From Planctomycetota bacterium (GTDB taxonomy: Bacteria > Planctomycetota > Planctomycetia > Pirellulales > Pirellulaceae): DNA of 10,959 bases. How positions within the stretch are numbered: the stretch's first letter is position 1; every line of letters starts with the position of its first letter. The stretch covers positions 1-10,959 of the forward strand of contig JAPLNJ010000905.1 of NCBI GenBank assembly GCA_026692885.1, written 5' to 3'. The translations under genes and the position numbers were made by a program. Below, in pieces: positions 1 through 7,475 of the stretch. Under the pieces are notes generated by a model, which saw nothing but the letters and a program-made list of their open reading frames with translations, was not told where the DNA came from and did no database searches.

Positions 1-553
<553 letters not shown>

Positions 554-599
554 GCCACGGCCGAATCGTGTAGTTGGCTGTCTCACGATCGCGGGTTGT

Positions 600-659
600 G
601 AGCGGCAAGGCGCTAGACTCCGGTGGCGTTCGGAACCGGCCGCTAGCGCCTTGCCGCTC
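600..659. repeat. Intergenic inverted repeat, 17-bp perfect arms
   Basis: Bases 600-616 and 643-659 are perfect reverse complements (core AGCGGCAAGGCGCTAG), separated by a 26-base loop. It lies 46 bases after the gap stop codon, where it could act as a transcript-end hairpin, but no T-run follows. The GGCAAGGCGCTAG-type arm resembles palindromic repeats I associate with planctomycete intergenic DNA. That likeness is from memory and unchecked. Confidence 0.75.
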
Positions 660-949
660 GCGCATCGCGCCCCCAACTCGGGGCGAAAACCTGCGATCAG
701 GATCAGGGCGTTGTCCCGCGCTGTCATGTGCGCCCCGTGCGGGGCAAGAAGCGAAACAGGCTCTCGCCCTTGCCATCGTGTTAATTTCCCCTGTCAACCC
801 CAACTTTGCATCGCCCTAGGTACAGCCCGTCCACGACTTTTTCAGCAGGCTCCGTTGGGTTGCGGTTAGACGACGAATGGTCAACCCTAGCCGCGCACGG
901 AACAAGTTCGGTTTTGTGCATTGTGGCACATCCTATTGTCGGGGGAATC
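660..949. other. Intergenic stretch without a recognisable gene
   Basis: No open frame in this stretch on either strand looks like a protein. It contains a small GC hairpin (732-736 with 741-745). Around 833-853 there is a segment ACTTTTTCAGCAGGCTC whose complement, GAGCCTGCTGAAAAAGT, resembles the ends of some insertion sequences. No partner end or transposase is present, so this is only a possible relic. The promoter of the following gene should lie near 900-945, but no convincing -35/-10 pair can be chosen. Confidence 0.4.
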
Positions 950-954
950 AAGGA
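950..954 (+). promoter_or_regulatory. Ribosome binding site that fixes the start at 963
   Basis: AAGGA lies 8 bases before the ATG at 963-965. It favours this ATG over the in-frame codon at 921, which would add 14 residues ahead of the Tat motif and break the usual position of a signal peptide. Confidence 0.7.
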
Positions 955-962
955 ACCAGATC

Positions 963-1931
963 ATGACCAGTATTGGCCGAAGGGAATTCTTGAAGTCGGC
1001 AGTGGCCGCAGGTTTGGCCGGGTGGGGCGCGACGGGCGGCCGCATTTTTTCGGCTGACGAGCCGGCGCGGAAGCGCAAGTTCAAGCTCGGCCTGTCCTGT
1101 GGGGCCATTGGCGTTCCGGGCGACCCTGGGAAGGTCATCGGCTGGGCCAGCCAGTTCGGTTTTGAATCTGTCGAACCGTCGGCCCAATTCCTGGCCAAGC
1201 TGTCCGAGGCTCAGTTGCAGGAGTATCAAGGCCAGTTGCAGACGGCCCAGCTGACGTGGGGCGCCGCCGGCTTGTCGGTACAATTCCGTGGCGACGATTC
1301 CGCCTTCGAGCAAGGAATGAAAGCTTTACCAGGCGAGGCCCGGACACTGCAGCGGGCTGGCGTCACCCGCATCGCGACTTGGCTTTCGCCGGGCCATAAG
1401 TCGCTGACCTACGTCGCCAACTTCCGGCAGCACGCGCGGCGCCTGCGCGAGGCAGCCAAGCTGCTCGGCGACCACGGGATCCGTCTTGGTCTGGAATATG
1501 TCGGTCCTCAGACATCCTGGAGTACCAGCCGGTTTCCGTTCATCCATACCATGGCGGAGATGAAAGACCTGATCGCCGAAATCAACTGCGATAACCTTGG
1601 TTTTCTGCTGGATAGCTGGCATTGGTACACGGCCCAGGAAACCGAGGCCGATCTGCTGTCGCTGCGGGCCAACGACGTGGTCCTGTGCCACCTGAACGAT
1701 GCCCCCCTGGGCATACCGGTCGAGCAGCAAATCGATAACCGCCGGGGCCTGCCGTGCGCGACGGGCGTGATCGACCTCAAAACCTTCCTGGGGGCGTTGG
1801 TCAAGATCGGCTACGACGGCCCGGTGGTTTGCGAGCCGTTTAGTCAGGAACTGCGCGGGATGAAGCCGGAGCAGGCGCTAACGACCGTTTCAGCGGCGAT
1901 GAAGCAGGCGTTTGCGCTGGTGGGGGGTTAA
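963..1931 (+). CDS. Tat-exported sugar phosphate isomerase/epimerase-like protein (xylose isomerase-like TIM barrel)
   Basis: This 322-residue protein begins with a twin-arginine signal: GRREFLK at residues 5-11, followed by an alanine/glycine-rich hydrophobic stretch to about residue 31. It should therefore be exported folded to the periplasm. The rest is a TIM barrel of the xylose isomerase-like / AP endonuclease 2 family. Residues at positions matching the family's divalent-metal site are visible: E178 in GLEYVGP, D217 and H220 in LLDSWHW, H243 in CHLND and E291 in VCEPF. Relatives interconvert ketoses or isomerise sugar phosphates. The substrate cannot be read from the sequence, and export argues for a free extracellular sugar or derivative. 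Length and ends look complete. The gene stands alone, converging with the PQQ-type gene across a repeat-filled gap. Exported relatives of this type are numerous in planctomycetes (established knowledge). Fold confidence is high, and exact activity is unknown. Confidence 0.88.
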   Translation: MTSIGRREFLKSAVAAGLAGWGATGGRIFSADEPARKRKFKLGLSCGAIGVPGDPGKVIGWASQFGFESVEPSAQFLAKLSEAQLQEYQGQLQTAQLTWGAAGLSVQFRGDDSAFEQGMKALPGEARTLQRAGVTRIATWLSPGHKSLTYVANFRQHARRLREAAKLLGDHGIRLGLEYVGPQTSWSTSRFPFIHTMAEMKDLIAEINCDNLGFLLDSWHWYTAQETEADLLSLRANDVVLCHLNDAPLGIPVEQQIDNRRGLPCATGVIDLKTFLGALVKIGYDGPVVCEPFSQELRGMKPEQALTTVSAAMKQAFALVGG

Positions 1932-1963
1932 CGGGCCATTGCTGTAAACATCGTCCGCGTTCT

Positions 1964-1988
1964 CGTTCCCAGGCTCCGCCTGGGAACG
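1964..1988. repeat. Short intergenic palindrome (CGTTCCCAGG type)
   Basis: Bases 1964-1973 (CGTTCCCAGG) pair perfectly with 1979-1988 around a 5-base loop. It follows the sugar isomerase-like gene by about 30 bases and could form a transcript-end hairpin. It is related to the CGTTCCCACGC palindrome at 10110-10134, so the family occurs at least twice in this window. Confidence 0.75.
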
Positions 1989-2044
1989 CACGGCCTTGCC
2001 GGCTCCGACGGCTTTCTTGCAAGGCGGAGCCTCGCGTCCAGTGG

Positions 2045-2067
2045 GTTACGAGGCGGAGCCTCGTAAC
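2045..2067. repeat. Short intergenic palindrome (GTTACGAGGC type)
   Basis: Bases 2045-2054 (GTTACGAGGC) and 2058-2067 are perfect reverse complements around a 3-base loop GGA. It lies between the two convergent genes and directly abuts, with a one-base overlap, the left end of the larger palindromic element. It may be an independent repeat or the insertion target of that element. Confidence 0.75.
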
Positions 2068-2316
2068 TAGCACCAAACGGTTTTCGGGGTTGTCGGTGTC
2101 AAGAATGGAGTCTTCCGGTTTCGCAGAGACGGACCGCCGGCTGGGGTCAGACGTACAGATTTCAGTTTTCGCGGTCGTGTGCCCAAGCCCATGAAAAGCC
2201 TTCTGCCCGCGAAAACTGAAATCTGTACGTCTGACCCCTTGTCTCGCGCCCTGTCCCTGCTGAACAGTTAAGTCTCATTCTTTACGCGCAAGGGCCAAAA
2301 TAACGTTTGGTGCTAG
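2067..2316. mobile_element. Putative miniature inverted-repeat element, about 250 bp, imperfect palindrome
   Basis: The outer ends are a perfect 13-bp inverted repeat: 2067-2079 (CTAGCACCAAACG) and 2304-2316. The centre is a perfect 32-bp inverted repeat, 2143-2174 with 2207-2238. Outer and inner pairs share a centre within one base. The intervening arms (2080-2142 and 2239-2303) also show patchy complementarity, for example AAGAATGGAGTCTT against the complement of the right arm. The whole unit can fold as one long hairpin. It has no coding capacity for a transposase, so any movement would rely on an enzyme encoded elsewhere. Both ends finish in CTAG, which could be part of the terminal repeat or a palindromic target duplication. 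The right end stops one base from the stop codon of the PQQ-type gene. Calling it mobile is inference; the palindrome is directly visible. Confidence 0.6.
2143..2238. repeat. Perfect 32-bp inverted repeat with 32-base loop
   Basis: The arms 2143-2174 and 2207-2238 match without mismatch. The left arm begins GGGGTCAGACGTACAGAT and continues into TTTTCGCGG. As RNA it would be a very stable hairpin between two convergent genes. GGGGTCAGAC-type arms resemble, from memory, the hairpins mobilised by REP-associated Y1 tyrosine transposases. No such transposase lies in the window. Confidence 0.85.
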
Positions 2317-2317
2317 G

Positions 2318-4987
2318 CTACTTCGACGGCGTACGGCTCCACACCGCAGGCAGGTTCTGCGAATCGTCACCGTAGGTCTGCGAGACCACAAATCCACTGG
2401 CCTGCGAGGTGTAGAAGATGCGGCCGTTGGAAACGATGCCCCCGAGACATTCGCGCGAGTCGATGGCCGGTCCTGTCGAGACCAGTTGACTCTCGGCGGA
2501 GAGGTCGATCAGGTCCATGTTCGCGCCGAGAATGTAGGGCTCGGAAAGGGTGAACCGGCAGCAGGCGTAGTTGTGCCCGACGCCGCCGACGACCTTGCCT
2601 GTCTGGCGATCGAAGACGTTGCCGCGTCCCTGCAACGCGTTGGAGAAGAGGAAGCGTTCGCCCACGCTGATCACATTCAACGCCGAGGTGACCGGGTCGG
2701 ATTGCCAGATCAACGAACCGTCCTTGGCATCCAGGCACCAGACGAACCGGTCCTTGGATGACTCGCGGGCCTGGTTGTAGCCGCCCAGGTAGATCCGGCC
2801 ATCACGCCCTGTGAGAGTACACTTGGCGGTCACATAGTACTGCGTGGTGTGCCACACGACCTGGCCCGTCGCAGGTTCAAGGCAGGCCGTCAGCCCGTTG
2901 TTCTCCGCGGGCAGGCCGCGTCGCGCCCGTTGACTGGGCGAGTAACCGAAGAACGTCGAGTAGTACAGCTTTCCGTCCAGCACGCAGATGCCGCAATCAT
3001 TGCCGCCACGACCGTACTCGGAAAAATCCTTTTCCCAAACCAGCTTGCCGGTCTTCAGATCCCAGGCCCACAGCCGGGGCCGGTTGTCGCGCGGATAGTA
3101 CGGATTGTCATTGGAATAGATCCAACTCATCACCTCCTGGCCGTCAGCCGCTGCTTGCGGCGTCCCTTTGAAGATGAAGAACTTCTCGGTCCCCTGCGGT
3201 GCATATTGCCCGGAGCCGGAAGCATAGATCGCCAGGTTCCCGTGGACCACCGGTGGAAACTGGCGGCTCCAACTCGGTGATCCTGTGAAGGGGGCCTCCC
3301 AGAGCAACTTACCCGTGGCCGCGTCGAGGCAGCGCATGCGAGATCGCTTGATACCTGCCTGGGGCACCAACAACTTGCCGTCGACATACAACGGCGAGGT
3401 GAACGACAGATACACGTCCGGCCAGTGTCGCCGCCAAAGCAAACGCCCGGTGTCCTGCTCGACCGCGATGATTTGTCCCTCGGCCGTGTGCGTGTAGAGT
3501 CGCCCACCACCGCACACCGGCACGTGCTTGACGGTCCCTTCCAGACGTCGGGCCCACCGCATACGCAGCGGCGGCTTGAGTCCCTGCACGTTCGCGTTGG
3601 TGCAACCGAAGTCGCCGTAGTTGGTGTACCAATCGAACTTGGGATCGCCAAAGCGGCTCACGAGCGGACTGCGTATCTTCGGCACAGCAAGATCATGCGT
3701 CGGCAGTGGCGCCCGGCCACCGCCGCCGAAGACGTACAGATAGCCGTCTTCGCTGGCGACGTAAATCCGGCCGTCGGCGACCGCCAGCGGTGCGGAAATC
3801 GGAGCCTCGAACCCTGTGGCGAACGAGGCGGTCGCGCCGCCCGCCAGCGGCACGACGTACAGCTTGCCATCGAGCCCGCCGTAGAGGACATGCTCGCGGG
3901 TCACAACCGGCGGACAGATCGCAGCGGCTGGGCACAGGACCTGCGGTTGCTCTTGGCCGGCCGTGTGACGGCACAGGCCGAACCCGTGCTCAGGACGCAC
4001 GCGATAGACGTCTTGGCCCCGAATACTCACCGACGAGAAGCTCAGCAGGCCAGGCAGGTGGATCGCGGTCTGCGTGCCCTTCACGAAGGCGGCCTGGACT
4101 TCCTGGCCGGCCAACCGCAGGATTTCCACCCGGCCCGCGTTATCGCGCCGGTGCCACTGAACGTACACGTTGCCGGCCTCGTCGGCGCTCTGACCGAAAG
4201 TGGCCGGGAACTCCTTGCCATCGTAGGCCGGAATCTCACCGACCACACGGAGCTGCGGAGCGGCCCCAGCGTCATCGAGAAACACCGTGCGACCTCCTGC
4301 CGGAACGACGATCGTCTTGCCGATCAGACAAATCTCGCGTGAGCAGACGAAATGGTCGCGCCAGGTGACTCGGCCCTGGCGAGCCTTGAGCCAGTCCGCG
4401 CCGCTCCAGCGATCTCCGTCAAAACGGATGACCTCCTTGACGAAGTCCCACGTCCAGACGATTGTCCCGTCCGGCTCCAGGGCATAAACCTGGGCGCCGA
4501 GTGTCGCGAAGTAGACACGATCCGGGCCGACGGCAGGGCTGCAAAAAATTGCGTCGTGGCAGTCCAACTCGCGTACGACGGCGCCGCTCTCACGATCGAG
4601 CACGTAGTAGTACCCGGCCATGGTGCCCAGATGCAGGTACTTCCCGACGATGGCCGGCGAGGAAACGTTGTTACAGTTTCCCAGCCCGCCGCGGGTGGCG
4701 AACTTCCAGTGCACTTGCAGTGTCGCCGCATTGATGGCGAAGACCACGCCCGCCCCGTCGACGACGAACACCTTTCCATCCGCAACCACCGGCGCTGCGT
4801 AGATGCCATCGGTCAGCGGCACGGCCCCGACCAGACCGAGGTCCGCGGGGATTTCCGCTCGTGGCGAGTTGCCGGACCGGAGCGAGTCTCCCTGCAGCTG
4901 CAGCCACCGGTCGCCGCTAAACGCGGGGGTTGCCTGAATGCACAAGACAGCGGCAAGACACCAAGTCGTGGCCCAGAGGTATACCAC
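2318..4987 (-). CDS. Secreted PQQ-like beta-propeller repeat protein
   Basis: The product is about 889 residues from the GTG at 4987. Residues 1-25 form a signal peptide with a hydrophobic core (LAAVLCI) and a likely cut near ATPAFSG. The mature part is a run of roughly a dozen beta-propeller blades of the quinoprotein type, each with a G-x-(L/V)-Y...ALD..TG-x-x-x-W pattern. Examples: GKVFVVDGAGVVFAINAATL near residue 72, VYALEPDGTIVWTW near 167, DGKLYVVPLAGG near 375, GQIIAVEQDTGRLLW near 505, LWAWDLKTGKLVWEKDF near 640 and FVWCLDAKDGSLIW near 750. This suggests two propellers joined near residues 440-470 (WYTNYGD). I see no CxxCH haem motif, so quinone-dependent dehydrogenase activity is unproven and a binding or scaffolding role is equally possible. 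The frame stays open to 5296, but that stretch is intergenic palindromes, which argues against the longer start. No strong ribosome binding site is seen; AAGGGA lies 15 bases before the GTG. It ends in TAG at 2318-2320. Confidence 0.85.
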   Translation of the reverse strand: MVYLWATTWCLAAVLCIQATPAFSGDRWLQLQGDSLRSGNSPRAEIPADLGLVGAVPLTDGIYAAPVVADGKVFVVDGAGVVFAINAATLQVHWKFATRGGLGNCNNVSSPAIVGKYLHLGTMAGYYYVLDRESGAVVRELDCHDAIFCSPAVGPDRVYFATLGAQVYALEPDGTIVWTWDFVKEVIRFDGDRWSGADWLKARQGRVTWRDHFVCSREICLIGKTIVVPAGGRTVFLDDAGAAPQLRVVGEIPAYDGKEFPATFGQSADEAGNVYVQWHRRDNAGRVEILRLAGQEVQAAFVKGTQTAIHLPGLLSFSSVSIRGQDVYRVRPEHGFGLCRHTAGQEQPQVLCPAAAICPPVVTREHVLYGGLDGKLYVVPLAGGATASFATGFEAPISAPLAVADGRIYVASEDGYLYVFGGGGRAPLPTHDLAVPKIRSPLVSRFGDPKFDWYTNYGDFGCTNANVQGLKPPLRMRWARRLEGTVKHVPVCGGGRLYTHTAEGQIIAVEQDTGRLLWRRHWPDVYLSFTSPLYVDGKLLVPQAGIKRSRMRCLDAATGKLLWEAPFTGSPSWSRQFPPVVHGNLAIYASGSGQYAPQGTEKFFIFKGTPQAAADGQEVMSWIYSNDNPYYPRDNRPRLWAWDLKTGKLVWEKDFSEYGRGGNDCGICVLDGKLYYSTFFGYSPSQRARRGLPAENNGLTACLEPATGQVVWHTTQYYVTAKCTLTGRDGRIYLGGYNQARESSKDRFVWCLDAKDGSLIWQSDPVTSALNVISVGERFLFSNALQGRGNVFDRQTGKVVGGVGHNYACCRFTLSEPYILGANMDLIDLSAESQLVSTGPAIDSRECLGGIVSNGRIFYTSQASGFVVSQTYGDDSQNLPAVWSRTPSK

Positions 4988-5012
4988 GCGCGGCTCGGTT
5001 TGTCCCTTCGTA

Positions 5013-5058
5013 GAGCGGAATTCATTCCGCTCCTGACGGAACGGATTGAAATCCGTTC
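5013..5058. repeat. Pair of adjacent short hairpins (GAGCGGAA and GAACGGATT types)
   Basis: Bases 5013-5020 (GAGCGGAA) pair with 5025-5032, and 5039-5047 (GAACGGATT) pair with 5050-5058. The two hairpins are 6 bases apart and similar in composition, and the pair is flanked by TACGA-like sequence. This double hairpin resembles a widespread planctomycete intergenic repeat (from memory). It sits 26 bases upstream of the proposed GTG start of the PQQ-type gene and may fall in its mRNA leader. Confidence 0.75.
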
Positions 5059-5089
5059 TACGACAAACCTGCCCGAGCGCGGTATATCT

Positions 5090-5117
5090 CCCTCGCCCCG
5101 GTACTCCGGGGAGAGGG
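5090..5117. repeat. GC-rich intergenic hairpin (CCCCGG/CCGGGG)
   Basis: Bases 5090-5101 (CCCTCGCCCCGG) pair with 5106-5117 around a 4-base loop TACT, with a single mismatch (5095 against 5112). It is followed by GGGGTGAGGGG. It lies upstream of the PQQ-type gene and is one of the reasons for rejecting the long N-terminal extension of that gene. Confidence 0.75.
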
Positions 5118-5283
5118 GCGGGGTGAGGGGCGGAACAGCAAACGCCGAAGTTGGCTTTCGATTGTACGCAAGGCTGCATGGAACAAGCTCCGGATCTTAA
5201 GACGGCACAAGTCGTGGTCCGTCTGGCTGGTACGGACCGGCGCATCAACAACTGTCGAATTTTCAAAGTGGTCGTCGCACTCC

Positions 5284-5317
5284 GCCGTGATGACATGTCG
5301 TCACGGCCCGTGACGAC
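5284..5317. promoter_or_regulatory. Three-arm palindrome, possible operator or hairpin
   Basis: Three copies of one 10-11 base word are packed side by side in alternating orientation: 5284-5294 (GCCGTGATGAC), 5297-5307 (GTCGTCACGGC) and 5308-5317 (CCGTGACGAC). The middle arm can pair with either neighbour: with the left arm with one G-T wobble, and with the right arm perfectly around a single-base gap. Such alternating half-sites suit a dimeric repressor, or two mutually exclusive hairpins. It is about 300 bases upstream of the PQQ-type start and 430 upstream of the leucine-rich protein start. The regulatory role is inference. Confidence 0.4.
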
Positions 5318-5474
5318 TGCGATACTTGCGACAGTTATTGCCTACACGGTTCTAGGGAAACGCGGGGAGGTTGGCAAGCACGGAACCGCATCAGTATACC
5401 AATCCTCGCAAGAAACTGTTTTCCGTTCTTAGGATCTTTCGGTTCTGACGTGGTGTGTGCTGAAGCTGAGTCTC

Positions 5475-5493
5475 CGCCGAGATGAACTCGGCG
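5475..5493. repeat. Short hairpin CGCCGAG/CTCGGCG
   Basis: Bases 5475-5481 and 5487-5493 are perfect 7-bp complements around a 5-base loop ATGAA. The hairpin lies between the divergent genes. It looks like another small intergenic palindrome rather than a terminator, because no T-run follows and no gene ends nearby. Confidence 0.6.
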
Positions 5494-5609
5494 TCCTCTG
5501 GCTGAACGCAGACATCCTCGTTCGGTGTCGTTGGGTGCTGGTGTCGGGAACAGACGTAGGATAAACTCCCGGCTTCAACCGGCCGGATCTTACGCGGGTC
5601 AGCACCCGT

Positions 5610-5718
5610 CAGCACCACGGTGAGCATGCAGCCAGAGCTTCCGCCCGTAGCACGGCCCTCCGAGGCCGTGCGGATTGGCACCAGCACCACGGTGAGTGTG
5701 CAGCCAGATCCTTCCGCC
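5610..5718 (+). repeat. Imperfect direct repeat of about 36 bases flanking a hairpin
   Basis: Copy 1 (5610-5645) and copy 2 (5682-5718) share CAGCACCACGGTGAG, then TGCAGCCAGA and CTTCCGCC, with only a few substitutions and a one-base length difference. The period is 72 bases. Between them 5651-5657 (CACGGCC) pairs with 5664-5670. The second copy ends 17 bases before the ribosome binding site of the leucine-rich protein gene, so the repeat is probably in its promoter or mRNA leader. A 43-codon frame from 5625 crosses it but has no coding character. Confidence 0.65.
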
Positions 5719-5735
5719 GGTCCCCGATCCCAGTC

Positions 5736-5740
5736 AGGAA
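5736..5740 (+). promoter_or_regulatory. Ribosome binding site for the gene at 5748
   Basis: AGGAA lies 7 bases before the ATG at 5748-5750. A second in-frame ATG at 5754 is 13 bases away and less well placed, so 5748 is preferred. Confidence 0.6.
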
Positions 5741-5747
5741 ATCCGCC

Positions 5748-7475
5748 ATGAATATGAGCACCCGCCAATTCACCAACACGCCCGACTGCGTACTCGTCGT
5801 CCTGCTCGCGGGAATGCTGTCGCTGTGCGGCGTCGGCAGCGCGGGCAGTGCGGAGACGGTACGTGCCGAACGGACCATGACCTTCACGACCGAAGGGGCC
5901 GCCTTCGCCCCGGTGCTCGTCGTGAACGGCCGCCCGGACATCCTGTGGACCTGGTCCGACGGCTCCACCAGCACGTCCGCCACCCCGCACAAGACCTTCG
6001 GTGCGGCTGGCACGCGGACGCATTCCCTGCGGGTGCAGCCGTGGAACGCCCTCCGGCGGATCAACCTCGGCTACGACGGTGGCGACGGCGGGAGCGGAGA
6101 AATCGAGAAGGTGCCGGATCAGCAGGTGTCCGCGGTCACGGGCCTGGCCCTCGTCGCGCCCACTCTGGAGCAGTGGTGTTCCTCCTACAATCGACTGCGG
6201 TTCCTGGACTTCAGCAACTTCGTCAACCTCGATACCATCGAGTGCTTTCTCTCCCAGACCCTGGTTCGCGTGAACCTTGCGAATACGCCCAAACTGAAGC
6301 GGGCCTGCTTCGAAGACTGCGATCTGGAAACGCTCGACCTCGCCCAGAGCCCGGCCCTGGAGGACTTGCGGGGGGCCGTGAATCGCTACCCGACCATCGA
6401 GTTCGGCCGCATCGGACGCCGCGTCTGGCACATCTGCGTCCGGGACAACCCGCAAATGACGAACCAGGCCCTGTTCGCCGACCTAAGTTCCTTCCCGAAC
6501 CTGTCTGAGTTGTTCATCTGGAACGACAACCAAACAGGAGTCCTGCGGCTTCCCGCCTCCGATCCCAAGCGGTCCGTGGCGCTGCTGGCGGATGGCAATC
6601 ACTATACGTCGCTGGACCTGTCCGGTTCCCTGCGGAACGCAGCGGCCTCAGGTGCCGTCAGTTTCCGCAGCAACCAGCTTTCACGGATCAATATCGCGGG
6701 CTGTATCCAAATCACCGAATTGAGTCTCGAAAAGAACCGGCTGGATGCAGCCCAGGTAGACGGCCTCCTGACGACCCTCGACCGACTCGGCCGCAGCCGG
6801 GTGGACACCGAACCTCATGTGGCCTTGAAAATCGATCTGCGGGGCAATGCCGCGCCGGGCGCCGCGGGGCGCGCCGCCGCGGCAAGTCTGGCCGCCAAGG
6901 GCTGGACCGTGGTCGCCGAAAGTCTGACCCGCGAGCCGCCCCCGCCGCCCGACACCGGCCAGATCCTGATCGACTTCGTGACCCGCGGCGATACCACCAC
7001 CTTGCGTTGCGACCTGGCCGGATCGGCCACCGCCACGTGGCACTGGTCGGACGGCACGACCTCGCCTGCGACAGCGGGCGCAAACATCACCAAGTCCGGC
7101 CTCGGACCCGACGACCACGCCAGTTACCTGAGCGTCTCCAACGGCTCGGCCCTGACCCGCTTCGGAGCCGCCGACGGCGGCGGCCAAGGCCACCTGAGGT
7201 CCATCTCCGGGTGCGAGCAGGCTCCGCTCCTGGCGGTGCTTTACGCTTACAACGAACAGGCCCTGGACAAGCTGAGTCGCACGGCCGCGACCAAAGTCCG
7301 GGAGTATCACCTGTGGGGGACAGCCTTGTCGCCGGCGGCCGTCGACCAGGTGTTCGCAGACGCCGTCGCCACGGGCGTTCGGCGCGGGCAAATATGGTCT
7401 CCCAACCGTGGAACACCGGCCAACGCAAAACAACTCGCCGTCCTGGCCGAACGGCAGTGGGAGATCAGTTACTAA
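5748..7475 (+). CDS. Secreted leucine-rich repeat protein with two PKD-like modules
   Basis: This is a 575-residue protein. Residues 14-36 are a signal peptide (VLVVLLAGMLSL core, cut probably near GSAGSAE). Two diverged copies of one module follow. Module 1 has a PKD-like segment with WTWSDGSTS at 68-76, a turn LGYDGGDGG at 107-115, irregular leucine-rich repeats from about 130 to 365 (LRFLDFSNF, LETLDLAQSPAL, LSELFIWND, ITELSLEKNRL), and a closing segment with AAQVDGLL, IDLRGNAAPG and AAKGWTVV at 334-389. After a linker PPPPPDTG, module 2 repeats the pattern: WHWSDGTTS at 431-439, FGAADGGGQG at 472-481, then SPAAVDQVF and a RGTPANA...LAERQW ending. Leucine-rich repeats usually bind proteins, so an extracellular binding or surface role is plausible, but no partner is indicated. 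I see no sortase signal, transmembrane anchor or C-terminal sorting domain. It stands alone, converging with the desulfurase gene 26 bases away. Confidence 0.8.
   Translation: MNMSTRQFTNTPDCVLVVLLAGMLSLCGVGSAGSAETVRAERTMTFTTEGAAFAPVLVVNGRPDILWTWSDGSTSTSATPHKTFGAAGTRTHSLRVQPWNALRRINLGYDGGDGGSGEIEKVPDQQVSAVTGLALVAPTLEQWCSSYNRLRFLDFSNFVNLDTIECFLSQTLVRVNLANTPKLKRACFEDCDLETLDLAQSPALEDLRGAVNRYPTIEFGRIGRRVWHICVRDNPQMTNQALFADLSSFPNLSELFIWNDNQTGVLRLPASDPKRSVALLADGNHYTSLDLSGSLRNAAASGAVSFRSNQLSRINIAGCIQITELSLEKNRLDAAQVDGLLTTLDRLGRSRVDTEPHVALKIDLRGNAAPGAAGRAAAASLAAKGWTVVAESLTREPPPPPDTGQILIDFVTRGDTTTLRCDLAGSATATWHWSDGTTSPATAGANITKSGLGPDDHASYLSVSNGSALTRFGAADGGGQGHLRSISGCEQAPLLAVLYAYNEQALDKLSRTAATKVREYHLWGTALSPAAVDQVFADAVATGVRRGQIWSPNRGTPANAKQLAVLAERQWEISY

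Larger units (their letters stand above)
4988..5747. other. Divergent intergenic region rich in palindromes and direct repeats
   Basis: These 760 bases separate the PQQ-type gene (minus) from the leucine-rich protein gene (plus) and should hold both promoters, though no clear -35/-10 pair stands out. The contents are four hairpin groups (5013-5058, 5090-5117, 5284-5317, 5475-5493) and a direct repeat (5610-5718). Reading frames on the minus strand cross it, but their translations are translated palindromes with no protein-like pattern, so I call no gene. Confidence 0.7.

Noticed and set aside
833..853. Possible insertion-sequence end ACTTTTTCAGCAGGCTC
   Set aside because: The resemblance is from memory only. 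There is no matching inverted end, transposase remnant or duplicated target.
3425..4368. Two long plus-strand frames opposite the PQQ-type gene
   Set aside because: They are GC-driven open frames on the complement of a clear propeller protein. Their translations are low-complexity arginine/proline-rich or patternless.
2318..4987. Haem-binding motif near residues 665-668 of the PQQ-type protein (CGIC)
   Set aside because: The sequence is CGICV, without the histidine required for a c-type CxxCH haem site.
5391..6455. Long open frame on the minus strand opposite the leucine-rich protein gene
   Set aside because: It is antisense to a protein with a signal peptide, ribosome binding site and recognisable motifs. 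Its translation has no family pattern, and its C-terminal part crosses intergenic repeats.
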